The notes beneath the pieces were generated by a model that did no database searches, was not told the origin of the DNA, and worked only from the letters and a program-made list of their open reading frames with translations. From Silene conica (lineage: Eukaryota > Streptophyta > Magnoliopsida > Caryophyllales > Caryophyllaceae): a DNA stretch of 64,000 nucleotides. Where the stretch lies: contig CM055319.2 in NCBI GenBank assembly GCA_029255685.2, forward strand, positions 22,972,247 to 23,036,246, written 5' to 3'. Shown here in pieces: positions 47,626 to 59,145 of the stretch. Both the position numbers and the translations under genes were made by a program. Numbering within the stretch: position 1 is the stretch's first letter; every line of letters begins with the position of its first letter.

Positions 47626-48016
47626 AGCCGGTCGGCAGGCATCCGGTCGGCCGGCTGGCAATCCCCTAAGCCTATGCTCTTTTCAAAACAATGAAAACAT
47701 CACAAAGGACTCCCAGCCGGTCGGCAGGCAGCCGGTCGGCCGGCTGGGACTCCACTCCCTAGCCTTCTCTATATCGCAAACCACCCCATATGCACTCCTA
47801 GCCGGCTGGCAGGCGGGCGGTCTGCCGGCTGGGCTCCCTTTCTTCCTAGGTTTTTCGCAAAACAAACTCAATACAAATTGACTACCAGCCGGTCTGCAGG
47901 CAGTCGGTCGGCCGGCTGGCAGTTCAAGGCCAACATTCTCAAAAATTACGAAAACACACCAATGCTCTCCCAGCCGGTCGACCGGCGGCCGGTCGGTCGA
48001 CCGGCTCAGAGAGCCT
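47626..48016. repeat. Five regularly spaced GC-rich hairpins in the 3' LTR
   Basis: Blocks start near 47626, 47709, 47798, 47884 and 47966, that is every 82-89 bases. Each begins CCAGCCGG (one copy CTAGCCGG) and ends CCGGCTGG or CCGGCT, giving an 8-bp or longer GC stem; the last is extended by GCTCTC/GAGAGC. Spacers are AT-richer and often contain TTCGCAAAA. Confidence 0.9.
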
Positions 48017-48965
48017 GTAACGAAATTTCGCAAAATCGCAATATGTTGAAAACTTCATAAATCGACCTACAAACTTCAAAATTGCTACACATGATGTTTA
48101 CCCAACATTACTAATCATCAATAACATCCTATCTAGCAGCAAACAAGTCCCATAACAATCCTCAAACGAATTTAACAAGTATCCGTCGCAATTTATGAAA
48201 AACTGAAAATGAACTTAAGAACACATAACAACATCTTAGAACATGAATTCTCCACATATTAAACATCCTAAACATGTTACTATGTCCTTTGAACAATGAA
48301 CATCAATAAAATCAGAAGCTAACACAAAAATCACAACAAGAGTGCTAATATACACACAAAGGCCGAGTTATCTCATTATCGTCACCTTTCAAGCTTTTCC
48401 GGCTATAGATCCTCCTCAAACAAGTAGCTATCGACCTCCGGATCGTCTAAGCCCACTCCTACAAACAAAGAAAACGGAATTTAGGACAGAAACGATTCCT
48501 TACCAAAACGGACAGATTTTTCGAAGTGAAAGAAATGGAAAACTAAAGTGATAGATGGCTTGGAAATCGAATGAGGATTCCGAAAATGATATTTTTACCT
48601 TGATTTGATCGACGGATGATGAAGAATTTCTCAAAAGAAAAGCTTAACAATGGAGGTTTTAGGAGGTTTTGTGTTTACTGTAGAAAGAAGTCTTGAGGAA
48701 GGAGTTATGTCGACATTGAGGTTTTTAAGGGTACAAGTGAGCTGTCCTTTCCGTATTAAAAGAACGGGTTGTATTTTAAAACGGGTATTTAAGTCGGGAA
48801 CTTAACCTTGCCAAGTTTGTATTCGTCTTAAGGACTTGAGGTTCTTAAGACGGATCTTACTTATTAAATTAAAATCTTTGAAATAAATTATTAACATATT
48901 ATTTTATTACATAAAATAATTTAAAAACGATTAAATTAGATTTTACGAAAATACGGGATGTTACA

Positions 48966-48980
48966 ATCACCCCAACTTCA
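48966..48980 (-). promoter_or_regulatory. Polypurine tract of the gypsy element
   Basis: The minus strand reads TGAAGTTGGGGTGAT directly before TGTAACATCCCG, the start of the 3' LTR. The upstream CGAGGACGAAACTTTTTG block is a familiar chromovirus neighbour. Confidence 0.85.
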
Positions 48981-49030
48981 AAAAGTTTCGTCCTCGAAAC
49001 TCGAACGGATATAAATCTATATACTATACC

Positions 49031-52000
49031 TCAATCGAATAAGAAGGGATGCGCAGCACGCATCGATGCCTCAGTCTGCCATGTCTGCTCCTCGACCTCA
49101 CCGCAACGCCAAAGAATCTTCACCAAGGGCACCACCTTGCTCCTAAGCTTCCTCTCCTGTCGGTCAAGGATCTTCACTGGACGCTCCTCGAAAGCAAGAC
49201 TCGGCTCCAAGTTCTCGATCTCTCTAGGTAGAACATGACTCGGGTCGCTAATATATCTGCGGAGCTGGGAAACGTGAAAAACGTTATGAACCTTGCCTAA
49301 ACTAGGAGGCAAGTCCAAACGATAAGCTACGGCGCCAATCTTCTTCGCGATCACAAAAGGTCCAATGTAATTAGGGCTTAGCTTGCCCTTAACGCCAAAC
49401 CTTTTGACGCCTTTCATCGGAGACACTCTCAAAAAGACACTGTCACCCTCCTCGAACTCTAAGGGTCTACGACGGACATCAGCATATGACTTCTGCCGGT
49501 CCTGAGCGGCCTTCATCCTATTCCTAATGAGCTGTACATGGTCAATGGTCTCAGCTAGCTGATCAGGTCCAAGGTCGCGAACGTCACTAGCCTGGTCCCA
49601 ACAAATCGGACTACGGCACCTCCTACCATAAAGAGCCTCGTACGGAGCCATACCAATGGAAGCATGATAACTATTGTTGTAAGAAAACTCTACCAACGGT
49701 AAACACTTCTCCCATGAACTCTGAAAATCGAGGGCACAAGCGCGGAGCAAATCCTCTAGTGTCTGAATGGTCCTCTCAGATTGCCCATCGGTCGCGGCAT
49801 GAAATGCGGTGCTCATCAACAAACGACTACCCATAGCCTCCTGCAAGGCCTTCCAGAACCTGGAACAAAATCTCGGATCTCGATCTGAAACGATCTCTCT
49901 CGGCACGCCATGATATCGGACTACCTCAGCAATATAAGCCCTGGCTAAACGATCCATGTCCCACGTCTCTCTGATCGGCACGAATCTGGCACACTTAGTT
50001 AGACGATCCACAATAACCCAAATCGCATCTTTGCCTCCCACGGTCTTAGGCAAAGCTGTCACAAAGTCCATAGATATGCACTCCCACTTCCACTGAGGAA
50101 CGGGAAGCGGCTGTAGCAAACCACCAGGCCTCCTATGCTCTATCTTGACTTGTTGACAAGTCAAGCACCTACTAACATAATCCAAGATCTCTTTCTTCAT
50201 ACCAGGTCACCAAAACATAAGCCTCAAATCCTTGTGCATCTTCTCTCCTCCTGGATGAACGAAATACGGTGACAAGTGAGCTTCGTCAAGAACCTTCTTC
50301 CTCAAATCTGGCACATCAGGAACATACATCCTACCACGGAACCTAAGGAAACCATCAGCATCAATCACCAAGTCAGGTGCAACACCACTCGAAATCTTAG
50401 CCTCGAACTTCTTGAAATCGGCATCTGAAGGTAAACTCTGGCGAATCTCCCAATATAAAGACGGCTCGGCAGTCATAGCAGCTAACCAATCAAAACCACT
50501 ACCCACCATCTCTAATCTCAGCTTCCGGAACTCGGAACACAACTCATCGGGCAATACTCTCATGGCACTCATCGAGTGAGAAGTCTTGCGGCTAAGCGCA
50601 TCTGCAACCACATTGGCTTTTCCCTCATGATATAACAACTCGATGTCGTAATCTTTCACTAACTCTAGCCAACGTCTCTGTCTCATAATGTTAAGGTCTT
50701 TCTGGGTGAAAATGTACTTAAGACTCTTGTGATCTGTGAAAATACGGCAATGGGATCCAATTAGGTAATGACGCCACATCTTCAAAGCATGAACGACTGC
50801 AGCCAACTCCAAATCATGAGGCGGATAGTTCACCTCATGAACTCTCAACTGTCTAGATGAATAGGCTATCACCTTACCACTCTGCATCAGTACGCATCCA
50901 AGTCCTAACATCGAAGCATCACAATACACATCAAAGTCAACTCCAATCTCTGGCAAAGCTAGCACGGGGGCGGAAGTCAATCTGGTCTTCAACTCCTGGA
51001 AAGAACTCTCACACTTGTCGGTCCAAACAAACTTAGCTTCCTTCTTCAATAACTGAGTCATCGGGCGGGCTAATCTAGAGAAATCCTCAACAAATCTACG
51101 ATAATAACCAGCCAATCCAAGGAAACTACGGATCTCTCCAACATCTTTGGGACTCTCCCAGTCAACTACGGCCTCAATCTTCGCGGGATCAACCATAACT
51201 CCCTCACTAGATATCACATGTCCAAGAAATGCAACCTTAGAAAGCCAAAACTCACACTTAGAGAACTTAGCGAACCACTTCTGACGACGCAATATCCCAA
51301 GAATCAATCGAAGATGCTCAGCATGTTCCTCGTCGGTCTTTGAATAAATGAGAATGTCATCGATAAACACCACAACACAAGTGTCAAGATACTCACTGAA
51401 GGTACGGTTCATCTGATCCATGAAAATAGCAGGTGCATTAGTCAGCCCAAAAGGCATAACCACGAACTCAAAATGCCCATATCTGGTACGAAAAGCAGTC
51501 TTCGCAATATCAGCCTCTCTCACTGGAATCTGATGATAACCCGATCGAAGATCAATCTTAGAAAACCTAGAAGCACCTCTCAAGTGATCAAACAAGTCAT
51601 CTATCCTAGGCAAAGGATATCTGTTCTTCACGGTCACTCGGTTCAGCTCTCTATAGTCAATGCAAAGTCTCATGGAACCATCTTTCTTCTTGATGAACAA
51701 AACGGGAGCACCCCACGGAGAAGCACTCGGTCTAATGAAACCCTTCTCGATCATCTCTTCCAACTGTTGCTTCAATTCTTTCAACTCTGGCGGAGCCATA
51801 CGGTAAGGAGCTTTGGAAATCGGTCCCGTACCCGGAACAAGCTCTATTGTAAACTCCACATCTCTCTCTGGCGGTATCCCTGGCAAGTCATCTGGGAAGA
51901 CATCTGGATACTCACGAACAATGGCTACATCCTCAAGCTTCTGTAGCGATGGCTTAGCAGCTGTAACAACACACAGGAAGGCTTGGCAACCCTTCCTAAG

Positions 52001-53470
52001 AAGATGAGAAGCTTTCATCGAAGAAATCACTCGGACACCCTTTTTAGGGCGAGTTCCCCTATAGGAAACACGAACTCCTGAAGAACTCCTCAAGCAGATT
52101 TTCTGGTCGCGACACTCGAAGCGAGCATGGTATCGCGATAACCAATCCATACCGAGGATAATGTCAAACTCCTCGAGAGGAAATCTCAGTAAGTCCGCTG
52201 GAAATGTGGCTTGACCGATAATAATAGGAACATCCCTATGGGACGAAGAGCAGGAAAACACGTCTCCAGAAGGTAAGGAAATAGAAGTCTCCTCAACCAA
52301 CGAAGACTCAAGAGCTAGACGGTCTGCGAACTGGGTCGATATAAAAGAAAGAGAAGCTCCAGTATCGAACAAAATAAGGCACTCAACGCCAAGAACAGAA
52401 AAGATACCGGCAACAATGTCTGGATGAGCCTCTGCCCCAGCCCTAGTCATCACAAAAATCTTCCCTTTCGGCTTTCCTCCCTTAGTCGCTGCAGCAGCAG
52501 TGGCAGCCTTGCCAAGTACGGTGTTCCTCTCAGGAAACTCATACGATCGATGCCCATATCCATTACAAGTGAAACACTTATAGGCATTCTTGAAACAGTC
52601 AAAACCCGGATGAGATGGTTTACCACAACGGGGGCAAACACTAGGAGATGTATCGGTGTGAAATGTGGTCTTAGCAACCGGAGCAGAGAACCTCTCAAAA
52701 CGCTTCTTCTGAGAAGAAGGCGAAGAAGTAGAAGGAACAAATGGTCTCTTCCCCTGGTACACTGATCTCTGGTGAGGAGTCACACTAGAAGTAGCGGCAC
52801 GGGTCTCAGCATCTATGGCACGAATAGAACTCTCGGCCCAAATAGCATCATCATATACCTCCACAAAAGAAGTCGAATCTCGACGAACCATGCTCTCAAT
52901 GCGCGGCCCTAGCTTGCCACGGTAAAAGTAGACTCTCTCGGCCTCATCTCTGACAAATCTCGATGCGAAGTGAGCAAGCTGGTGGAAACGGTCTGTGAAC
53001 TCCTGAACTGACATCTTGCCTTGCTTTAAATCCATGAATTCTTTGAGTCGCTGTGATCTGAGCTCTTTAGGATAAAACCTCGTCTCGAGCTTATCCTTAA
53101 AAGCATCCCAATCGAACAAAGGGTCAAGAGTGAAAGTAGGTCCTGTCAGCGCCCACCACCTATCGGCCTCAAGGGTAAGAAAGTGAGTGGCTAGCCGCAC
53201 TCTATCCTCTCTACCCACCGAATACATAGTGAAGCTCTTTTCCATCTCTCTGAACCACTCGGTAAGAGCTACCGGATCAGCCTCGCCACCATATGTCTTC
53301 ACGTGGCTACGGAACATTTGCGAAGCTATCCATGAGAAACTACCAGGACGATTAGCCTCGTTGCCTGGCGGTGGAGGAGGTGGAACATTCCCTGCTTGCT
53401 GTCTCTGAGTCTCAAGCAAATGCTGAATTGCTTGCAGCACAATGTTATCAACAGCCCTAGGTCTCACCAT
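49031..53470 (-). CDS. Gypsy gag-pol polyprotein, one internal stop
   Basis: One frame of 1,480 codons from ATG at 53470 to the stop at 49031, broken only by TGA at 50209-50207 (codon 1088). Residues 1-250 are Gag capsid (retrotransposon gag blocks such as WWALTGPTF). There are two knuckles: [14 protein letters not shown] (about 278-291), and [14 protein letters not shown] (299-312), whose last Cys is Phe. The protease has LFDTGAS (DTG 369-371). RT has [19 protein letters not shown] and catalytic FIDD (about 701-704). RNase H starts near 850 ([23 protein letters not shown]). Integrase follows: EAH/VHPGG His pair before the stop, CLTC after it, then Asp, Asp and Glu with 35 residues between the last two. 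It ends with a chromodomain-like tail ([20 protein letters not shown]). The stop replaces Trp in the expected W-W-P-G block inside the zinc-binding domain, so no full integrase is made without readthrough. Confidence 0.93.
50207..50209 (-). other. In-frame TGA in the integrase zinc-binding domain
   Basis: The frame reads FW, stop, PGMKKEI. Relatives have Trp at this place (from memory of the family), so TGG to TGA is the simplest change. Flanking codons stay in frame on both sides. Confidence 0.88.
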
Positions 53471-53621
53471 CCTTCAAAAGAGAAAACAAGTATTAGCTTA
53501 GCAATTAGCAATCACAAATAGACTACAAAATAAGTCCTTAGATCTACCCATCTCTCATTCATTGTTTGTTTATTTGGTCAAGTTAAGGTTGGGGTCACAT
53601 GAGTGCGTCGGGAGCAATAAT
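53471..53621 (-). other. Leader of the gypsy element
   Basis: About 150 bases between the primer-binding site and the gag start. It shares words with the decayed leader at 890-985. Confidence 0.6.
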
Positions 53622-53633
53622 GCTCTGATACCA
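53622..53633 (-). promoter_or_regulatory. Primer-binding site of the gypsy element
   Basis: The minus strand reads TGGTATCAGAGC, perfect for initiator methionine tRNA, two bases from the LTR end at 53636. Confidence 0.93.
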
Positions 53634-54357
53634 ACTGTAAAACCCCTCGCGAAAGCGGAAATATAAACATACAAAAGTACTAAAAATGCAGCGGAATTAA
53701 AACTTTTTAAAGAAACAACATGCGAGAAGTCTTAAACTGAAAACTGGAAACATAACTGTTATAAACAACAATAGATAAGTAGCGGTTCTAAGTATCAAAC
53801 CAAAACATAAATACAAGCCTGGGATAGAACATCCCTACAGGCACCCAAAGCAAATGTATCAAAAGTCTAACAGTCTAGCTAACGATAGGGTATAAGTCAT
53901 ATGATGAAGGATCATCACTCGCTAGCCCTCCTGTGATCCCATCTCCAACCAGCATGTACCTACATACATGAAAACATGTACGCCACAATCAGTGGGGAGT
54001 GACTAGAGTTCTCCTAGCCACCTTTTGTGACAACACGTAACACATAATACAATACAGAATACTCCAACATATAACAACATGTGAAGCATAAACATCTCAT
54101 CATCTGATCTCTTACTATCATGCGATTACAATGCACGGCTCTCAACCAACTTCATAAACCGTTAGGAAGGAGAGCCGGTTTCCCTAATGGTTACCCAGTC
54201 GGGGGGTCTTTCAATCCAACTATTTATGAAACCGAACTAAGAGTCATCCAATGCCTTGGATGATTTAACCACAAATCAAATAAACATCAATAACTCATCA
54301 TGCATATCTGACACTGTACCATCATCTAGGCAAGCAGATAAAACATCCATAACACTA

Positions 54358-54858
54358 GCAACGGGTCCAGAGGTGAACTTAACACATATCCCATTACTAC
54401 ACTATGTCGGGTCCAGAGGTGAACTTAACACATATCCCAACATCCAATCAAGTAAAGGGTCCAGAGGTGAACTTAACACATATCCCTAAACTTACAATCA
54501 TGAAAAGGGTCCAGAGGTGAACTCAACACATATCCATAATCATCCAAAAGCAAAGGGTCCATAGGTGAGCTTAACACATATCCCAATGCTACAAACATGT
54601 ATTGGGTCCAGAGGTGAGCTTAACACATATCCCAATACGCAGTCACCGCACAACGGGTCCAGAGGTGAGCTTAACACATATCCCGTGTACGACAACCGAT
54701 CACGTGTCAGGTCCAGAGGTGAGCTTAACACATATCCTGACACGCCCAAGCAAAACACGTAACGGGTCCAGAGGTGAGCTTAACACATATCCCGTCACGC
54801 GACATATAAACACGTAGTGGGTCCAGAGGTGAGCTTAACACATATCCCACCACGCGAC
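54358..54858. repeat. Tandem array of ten hairpin-forming units in the 5' LTR
   Basis: The GGG (AGG in unit 8) of successive units starts at 54363, 54409, 54457, 54507, 54555, 54604, 54655, 54709, 54764 and 54819. Best arm pairs: GTATT with AATAC in unit 6, CGTGTCAGG with CCTGACACG in unit 8, and CACGTAGTGGG with CCCACCACGCG in unit 10 (two transition-type mismatches). Confidence 0.9.
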
Positions 54859-55149
54859 AACCATTGTAACCACTAACATCCAAAGGTAGAAACTAACCTA
54901 TAGTTCTAACTTCTTAAACCTCTAATCAACACTTAATTGATCCCGGGAACTAAGACGAGGGAGAGCCGGTTTCCCTTTCGGTTACCCGACCGGGGGGTCT
55001 CTATCCTCACTCCATTCCCGAACCCAATATAGTGTTGCCCGTACACCGGGGACCTCAAATATATATCACGGGTATACAAAACGAGTTTCAATTAAAACTG
55101 ATTAACCGTTTGAAAGTTACACGCGAAACAACACAAAACAGCCTTCAGG

Positions 55150-55525
55150 GACTCCCAGGCGGTCGGCAGGCAGCCGGTCGGCCGGCTGGCAATCCCCTAA
55201 GCCTATGCTCTTTTCAAAACAATGAAAACATCACAAAGGACTCCCAGCCGGTCGGCCGGCTGGGACTCCACTCCCTAGCCTTCTCTATTTCGCAAACCAC
55301 CCCATATGCACTCCCAGCCGGCTGGCAGGCGGCCGGTCTGCCGGCTGGGCTCCCTTTCTTCCTAGGTTTTTCGCAAAACAAACTCAATACAAATTGACTA
55401 CCAGCCGGTCGGCAGGCAGCCGGTCGGCCGGCTGGCAGTTCAAGGCCAACATTCTCAAAAATTACGAAAACACACAAATGCTCTCCCAGCCGGTCGACCG
55501 GCGGCCGGTCGGTCGACCGGCTCAG
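55150..55525. repeat. Five GC-rich hairpins in the 5' LTR
   Basis: Same layout as 47626-48016. The second hairpin is shortened to CCAGCCGGTCGGCCGGCTGG, an almost perfect 20-base palindrome. Confidence 0.9.
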
Positions 55526-56481
55526 AGAGCCTGTAACGAAATTTCGCAAAATCGCAACATGTTGAAAACTTCATAAATCGACCTACAAACTTCAAAATTG
55601 CTACACATGATGTTTACCCAACATTACTAATCATCAATAACATCCTATCTAGCAGCAAACAAATCCCATAACAATCCTCAAACGAATTTAACAAGTATCC
55701 GTCGCAATTTATGAAAAACTGAAAATGAACTTAAGAACACATAACAACATCTTAGAACATGAATTCTCCACATATTAAACATCCTAAACATGTTACTATG
55801 TCCTTTGAACAATGAACATCAATAAAATCAGAAGCTAACACAAAAATCACAACAAGAGTGCTAATATACACACAAAGGCCGAGTTATCTCATTATCGTCA
55901 CCTTTCAAGCTTTTATGGCTATAGATCCTCCTCAACCAAGTAGCTATCGACCTCCGGATCGTCTAAGCCCACTCCTACAAACAAAGAAAACGGAATTTAG
56001 GACAGAAACGATTCCTTACCAAAACGGACAGATTTTTCGAAGTGAAAGAAATGGAAAACTAAAGTGATAGATGGCTTGGAAATCGAATGAGGATTCCGAA
56101 AATGATATTTTTACCTTGATTTGATCGACGGATGATGAAGAATTTCTCAAAAGAAAAGCTTAACAATGGAGGTTTTAGGAGGTTTTGTGTTTACTGTAAA
56201 AAGAAGTCTTGAGGAAGGAGTTATGTCGACATTGAGGTTTTTAAGGGTACAAGTGAGCTGTCCTTTCCGTATTAAAAGAACGGGTTGTATTTTAAAACGG
56301 GTATTTAAGTCGGGAACTTAACCTTGACAAGTTTGTAATCGTCTTAAGGACTTGAGGTTCTTAAGACGGATCTTACTTATTAAATTAAAATCTTTGAAAT
56401 AAATTATTAACATATTATTTTATTACATAAAATAATTTAAAAACGATTAAATTAGATTTTACGAAAATACGGGATGTTACA

Positions 56482-56556
56482 TTCATAGCTAGACTTGTCA
56501 TTATCAAAACATAAACATATATACTTAATATATACATTTGAATATATGGTTCAACA
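56482..56556 (-). repeat. 5' LTR of the Sirevirus-like element, outer remnant
   Basis: 75 bases that continue the LTR broken at 46106. They begin with the second copy of the gypsy TSD (TTCAT) and end TATATGGTTCAACA, followed by the copia TSD GAAAT at 56557-56561. Confidence 0.92.
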
Positions 56557-58534
56557 GAAATCTTTACCGTGTTCTAGATGACAATTACATATTGAATGAT
56601 GAATTCATGTTTATATAGTGTGTCTGTGTTTCAAATGATATGTCAACGTGTTTCGGAAGAAGAATGGTTGGGTTTCGACGTAACAATGTGAAATTGCAAA
56701 GGAACCAAAATTTTAATAAACTTTCAGAATGTTACCTAATCTGTATTGGTATGACAATTTTATTTATAATAACCTTCTGAGTTAGCTTTACAATGCTTTT
56801 GGTTTCATGTTAATAGGAGTTATAGTTTGAGAGAAATAAATATTTTAATTGACAGTGGACAGATTGTTACTACACAGTTCCGTTTTGACCCATGTTTTTG
56901 TAAAGGAAGTCATTTAAAACGTGTTTACTGTTTATGTATAATTTCAACTCCACTGTTTAGAATATTCATTCACGTTTCCAAAATGATAAGCTACGTGAAA
57001 TCCTAACGAGTCGTTATTTAATAGTGATTTTTGCAAGTTGTCCAATTTTCTGTCGAATTGCTGTAAAGTTTTATTCAGACCAATTGAGTTGTAAAAAAAA
57101 ATTGTTATAAATAATTCCCCTGAGATATGCATTGGATTCTTTTTCCTATGATTAGCTAATTCATTATATTTTCTAAAAAACTATGTTGGCTCACAAGATA
57201 GATAACAGTTATTTAATCATGATTTTTGTAAGTACTGCACAATGTTTAATGGGTGAAATTGTGAGTTATGTAAGTTTCATATAAAAGTTTAATCAAATGT
57301 GAATTATGTGATGTGACCACGTGATATCCTGTTATGGCATTAGTAGCTTGTAAAATTGACTTTTGATTCGTGTTTATAAATTGCCACAAAGTACCACTTC
57401 AATGTGTCAAAAGTTTCAAAATGTTTTCAAAGTGATGATTATCCATGATAACGCCTGATGTTTTGATAACTATGGTGATTGTTTGCAACATGACAAATTC
57501 TGTAACTACGTGTTGACGAAAGCCTGTCCGAATGTTTATTTGTTGCACATTATATAAACCTTTTATTTTGCAAGTCATATATATTAATAGTTTCATGATA
57601 AATGACGTAATGTGAGTGGGTGAGAAATGTACCTAAGTAATTTTAACTTATTGATATCCAGGAATGTTAAGCGGTCTTGTTAGTCTATGATTGGTGTACA
57701 TCTTGTGAAATAAGTCAATGCTCCATGTTTAATTACGTTAATTGATTTTGCCCTTTGTCTGTTTTAAAATATGATTTTACTTCTATAATATGATTATGAG
57801 CAAGAAATGTTTCAAATTGTCAATTATGGACTATGAGTTTATTGATTGTCTACATTGGTGTAAATATGTTAACCTTGCGTTGTAATTTCAAGGGTTTACC
57901 GATCTTATTATTCTTATTGTTGTTCGGGGATATATGTATTTGCGCTACTTGATTTGTCGGAGTCTATGTGCTTCAATATTATTCAAACTGATATGTTATG
58001 ATGACCATTTATATGTTAATATTTATTGAAGAGTTGGTATTGTGAACATTATCATTAAATATATAGTAGTATCCTTATGTTATGAGACACCGATTGTGCT
58101 TTTATTTTGGGAATTGGGTTGTGCTATAGGGAGGATAAAGAGAGAGATAGAGAGTATAGATTTAAGATACTCAAACGATTGATTCTATAGTTGACTCTGG
58201 TGTGGAATACTGATGTTCATCTCATTAATACTTGTGCGGAATGTAAACAATTGGCTAGTTTGAAATTGAAAATTTATTTTTACAATATATGAATATTGAT
58301 ATTAGTTAGGTTGTGTGCGAATGAACAAGAGGTATTTCTATTTGAGAATCTTGATATTGTTGTTTTTGACCAAATGGGAGTATACAGACAGGGGTTTGAT
58401 ATATTTGATTGTGAATAATTGGTATTGCATTTTTTTTATAAAATCGTTCTCTTTGACCTTAACTTGTGGGTGAGTAGCTTAAAGTTCATACTTTAAGTGT
58501 TGTGCACGGTTCTGTGAACCTTTGACGATATTGG

Positions 58535-58600
58535 TGTTGATATTGATATTGATATTGATATTGATATTGATATTGAGATTGAGATTGAGATTGAGATTGG
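58535..58600. repeat. Hexanucleotide microsatellite (GATATT)n(GAGATT)n
   Basis: About seven GATATT units pass into four GAGATT units. A shorter GAGATT run is in the solo LTR near 42480-42512. Confidence 0.95.
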
Positions 58601-59069
58601 TTACTAGTTTTGAGTTATGGGCCCTATGTGCGGAGTTATGTTTTTGGTCCAGGGTGACCATGGTTATTGAGTTATATTTTTATGAGTTTGGAATCGATAT
58701 TGAAAAGGAAATATTGTTTTGCGGTTTAGTCCGCCAGTTTACTCACCCCTTGTCTTTGGTCTTAGGTTCGACGCTGAGAATACGATACTTGGTTACTTGG
58801 AGTAAGATTTTTTTTATAATGGGGTTACGGGGACGTAACCATGTTTAGGAGGATAAGATTGTAAAATCTGAATGATTTATGATATGGCTAGTTGTTATGA
58901 CATGGAAAATTGATATGTCGTGATTGTCTGAATATACTTGATATTCCTGATTACTTATGTTATGCATTTTACTATGTTTCGTGAAGTACCCCTTAATTTA
59001 GTTATACGCTAACTTTGGGGAAAAGTTTTCTTAAGGAGGGTAGAATGTGACAACTCGTGTTTTGAAGTA

Positions 59070-59145
59070 TCTTCTGTGGTGACCAGTTTGTTGTGATTTT
59101 CTGTGGTGACCAGCTTGTTGTGATGTTTTGTGGTGACCAGTTTGT
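59070..59145. repeat. 27-bp minisatellite, three copies
   Basis: GGTGACCAGYTTGTTG starts at 59078, 59105 and 59132, an exact 27-base period, just before the polypurine tract. Confidence 0.9.

Larger units (their letters stand above)
46107..48965 (-). repeat. 3' LTR of the gypsy element
   Basis: 2859 bp, TGTAAAACCCCTCGCG to CGGGATGTTACA on the plus strand. Differences from the 5' LTR are few: scattered substitutions and a 16-bp indel in the second GC-rich hairpin. It holds the ten-unit hairpin array (46829-47325) and five GC-rich hairpins (47626-48016). Open frames over these arrays are by-products. Confidence 0.95.
46107..56481 (-). mobile_element. Tekay-like Ty3/gypsy chromovirus, nearly intact
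   Basis: LTRs 46107-48965 (3') and 53636-56481 (5'), TSD TTCAT (46102-46106 and 56482-56486), a perfect primer-binding site, a polypurine tract, and one gag-pol frame from 53470 to 49031 broken by a single stop. It lies inside the 5' LTR of the Sirevirus-like element. The uninterrupted LTR at 27691-27700 shows the empty site. Size 10,375 bp. A chromodomain-like C-terminus after integrase and the single long gag-pol frame point to the Tekay/Del branch; the branch name is from memory. Confidence 0.93.
53636..56481 (-). repeat. 5' LTR of the gypsy element
   Basis: 2846 bp, almost identical to 46107-48965. It lacks 16 bases in the second GC-rich hairpin (near 55255) and shows small changes in the hairpin array (for example near 54536 and 54561). 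Confidence 0.95.
26323..56556 (-). mobile_element. Sirevirus-like Ty1/copia element carrying three nested insertions
   Basis: The LTRs are 26323-27773 (3') and 44702-46106 plus 56482-56556 (5', split by the gypsy element). TSD is GAAAT at 26318-26322 and 56557-56561. Domain order on the minus strand is gag, protease, integrase, RT, RNase H, then an extra ORF before the 3' LTR. A long gag with acidic and coiled-coil segments, two zinc knuckles and an additional 3' ORF is typical of the Sirevirus lineage. Insertions at 32147-37646, 39905-42919 and 46107-56481, plus many stops and frameshifts, have inactivated it. Confidence 0.85.

Noticed and set aside
46727..48060. Repeat-containing frames in the gypsy LTRs (also 54256-55576)
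   Set aside because: They arise from the hairpin arrays and occur in several frames; the LTR orientation and lack of domains argue against coding.
50207..50209. Programmed readthrough of TGA between two pol parts
   Set aside because: The stop lies inside the integrase zinc-binding domain at a position expected to be Trp, not at a domain boundary as programmed stops usually are; a point mutation is simpler.
51473..51946. 157-codon frame antisense to gypsy RT (also 52424-52765)
   Set aside because: Shadows of the gag-pol frame on the other strand.
58522..58848. 108-codon frame starting with Leu/Ile repeats
   Set aside because: The start is the hexanucleotide repeat; the rest has no recognised domain and lies in the interior of a non-coding element.
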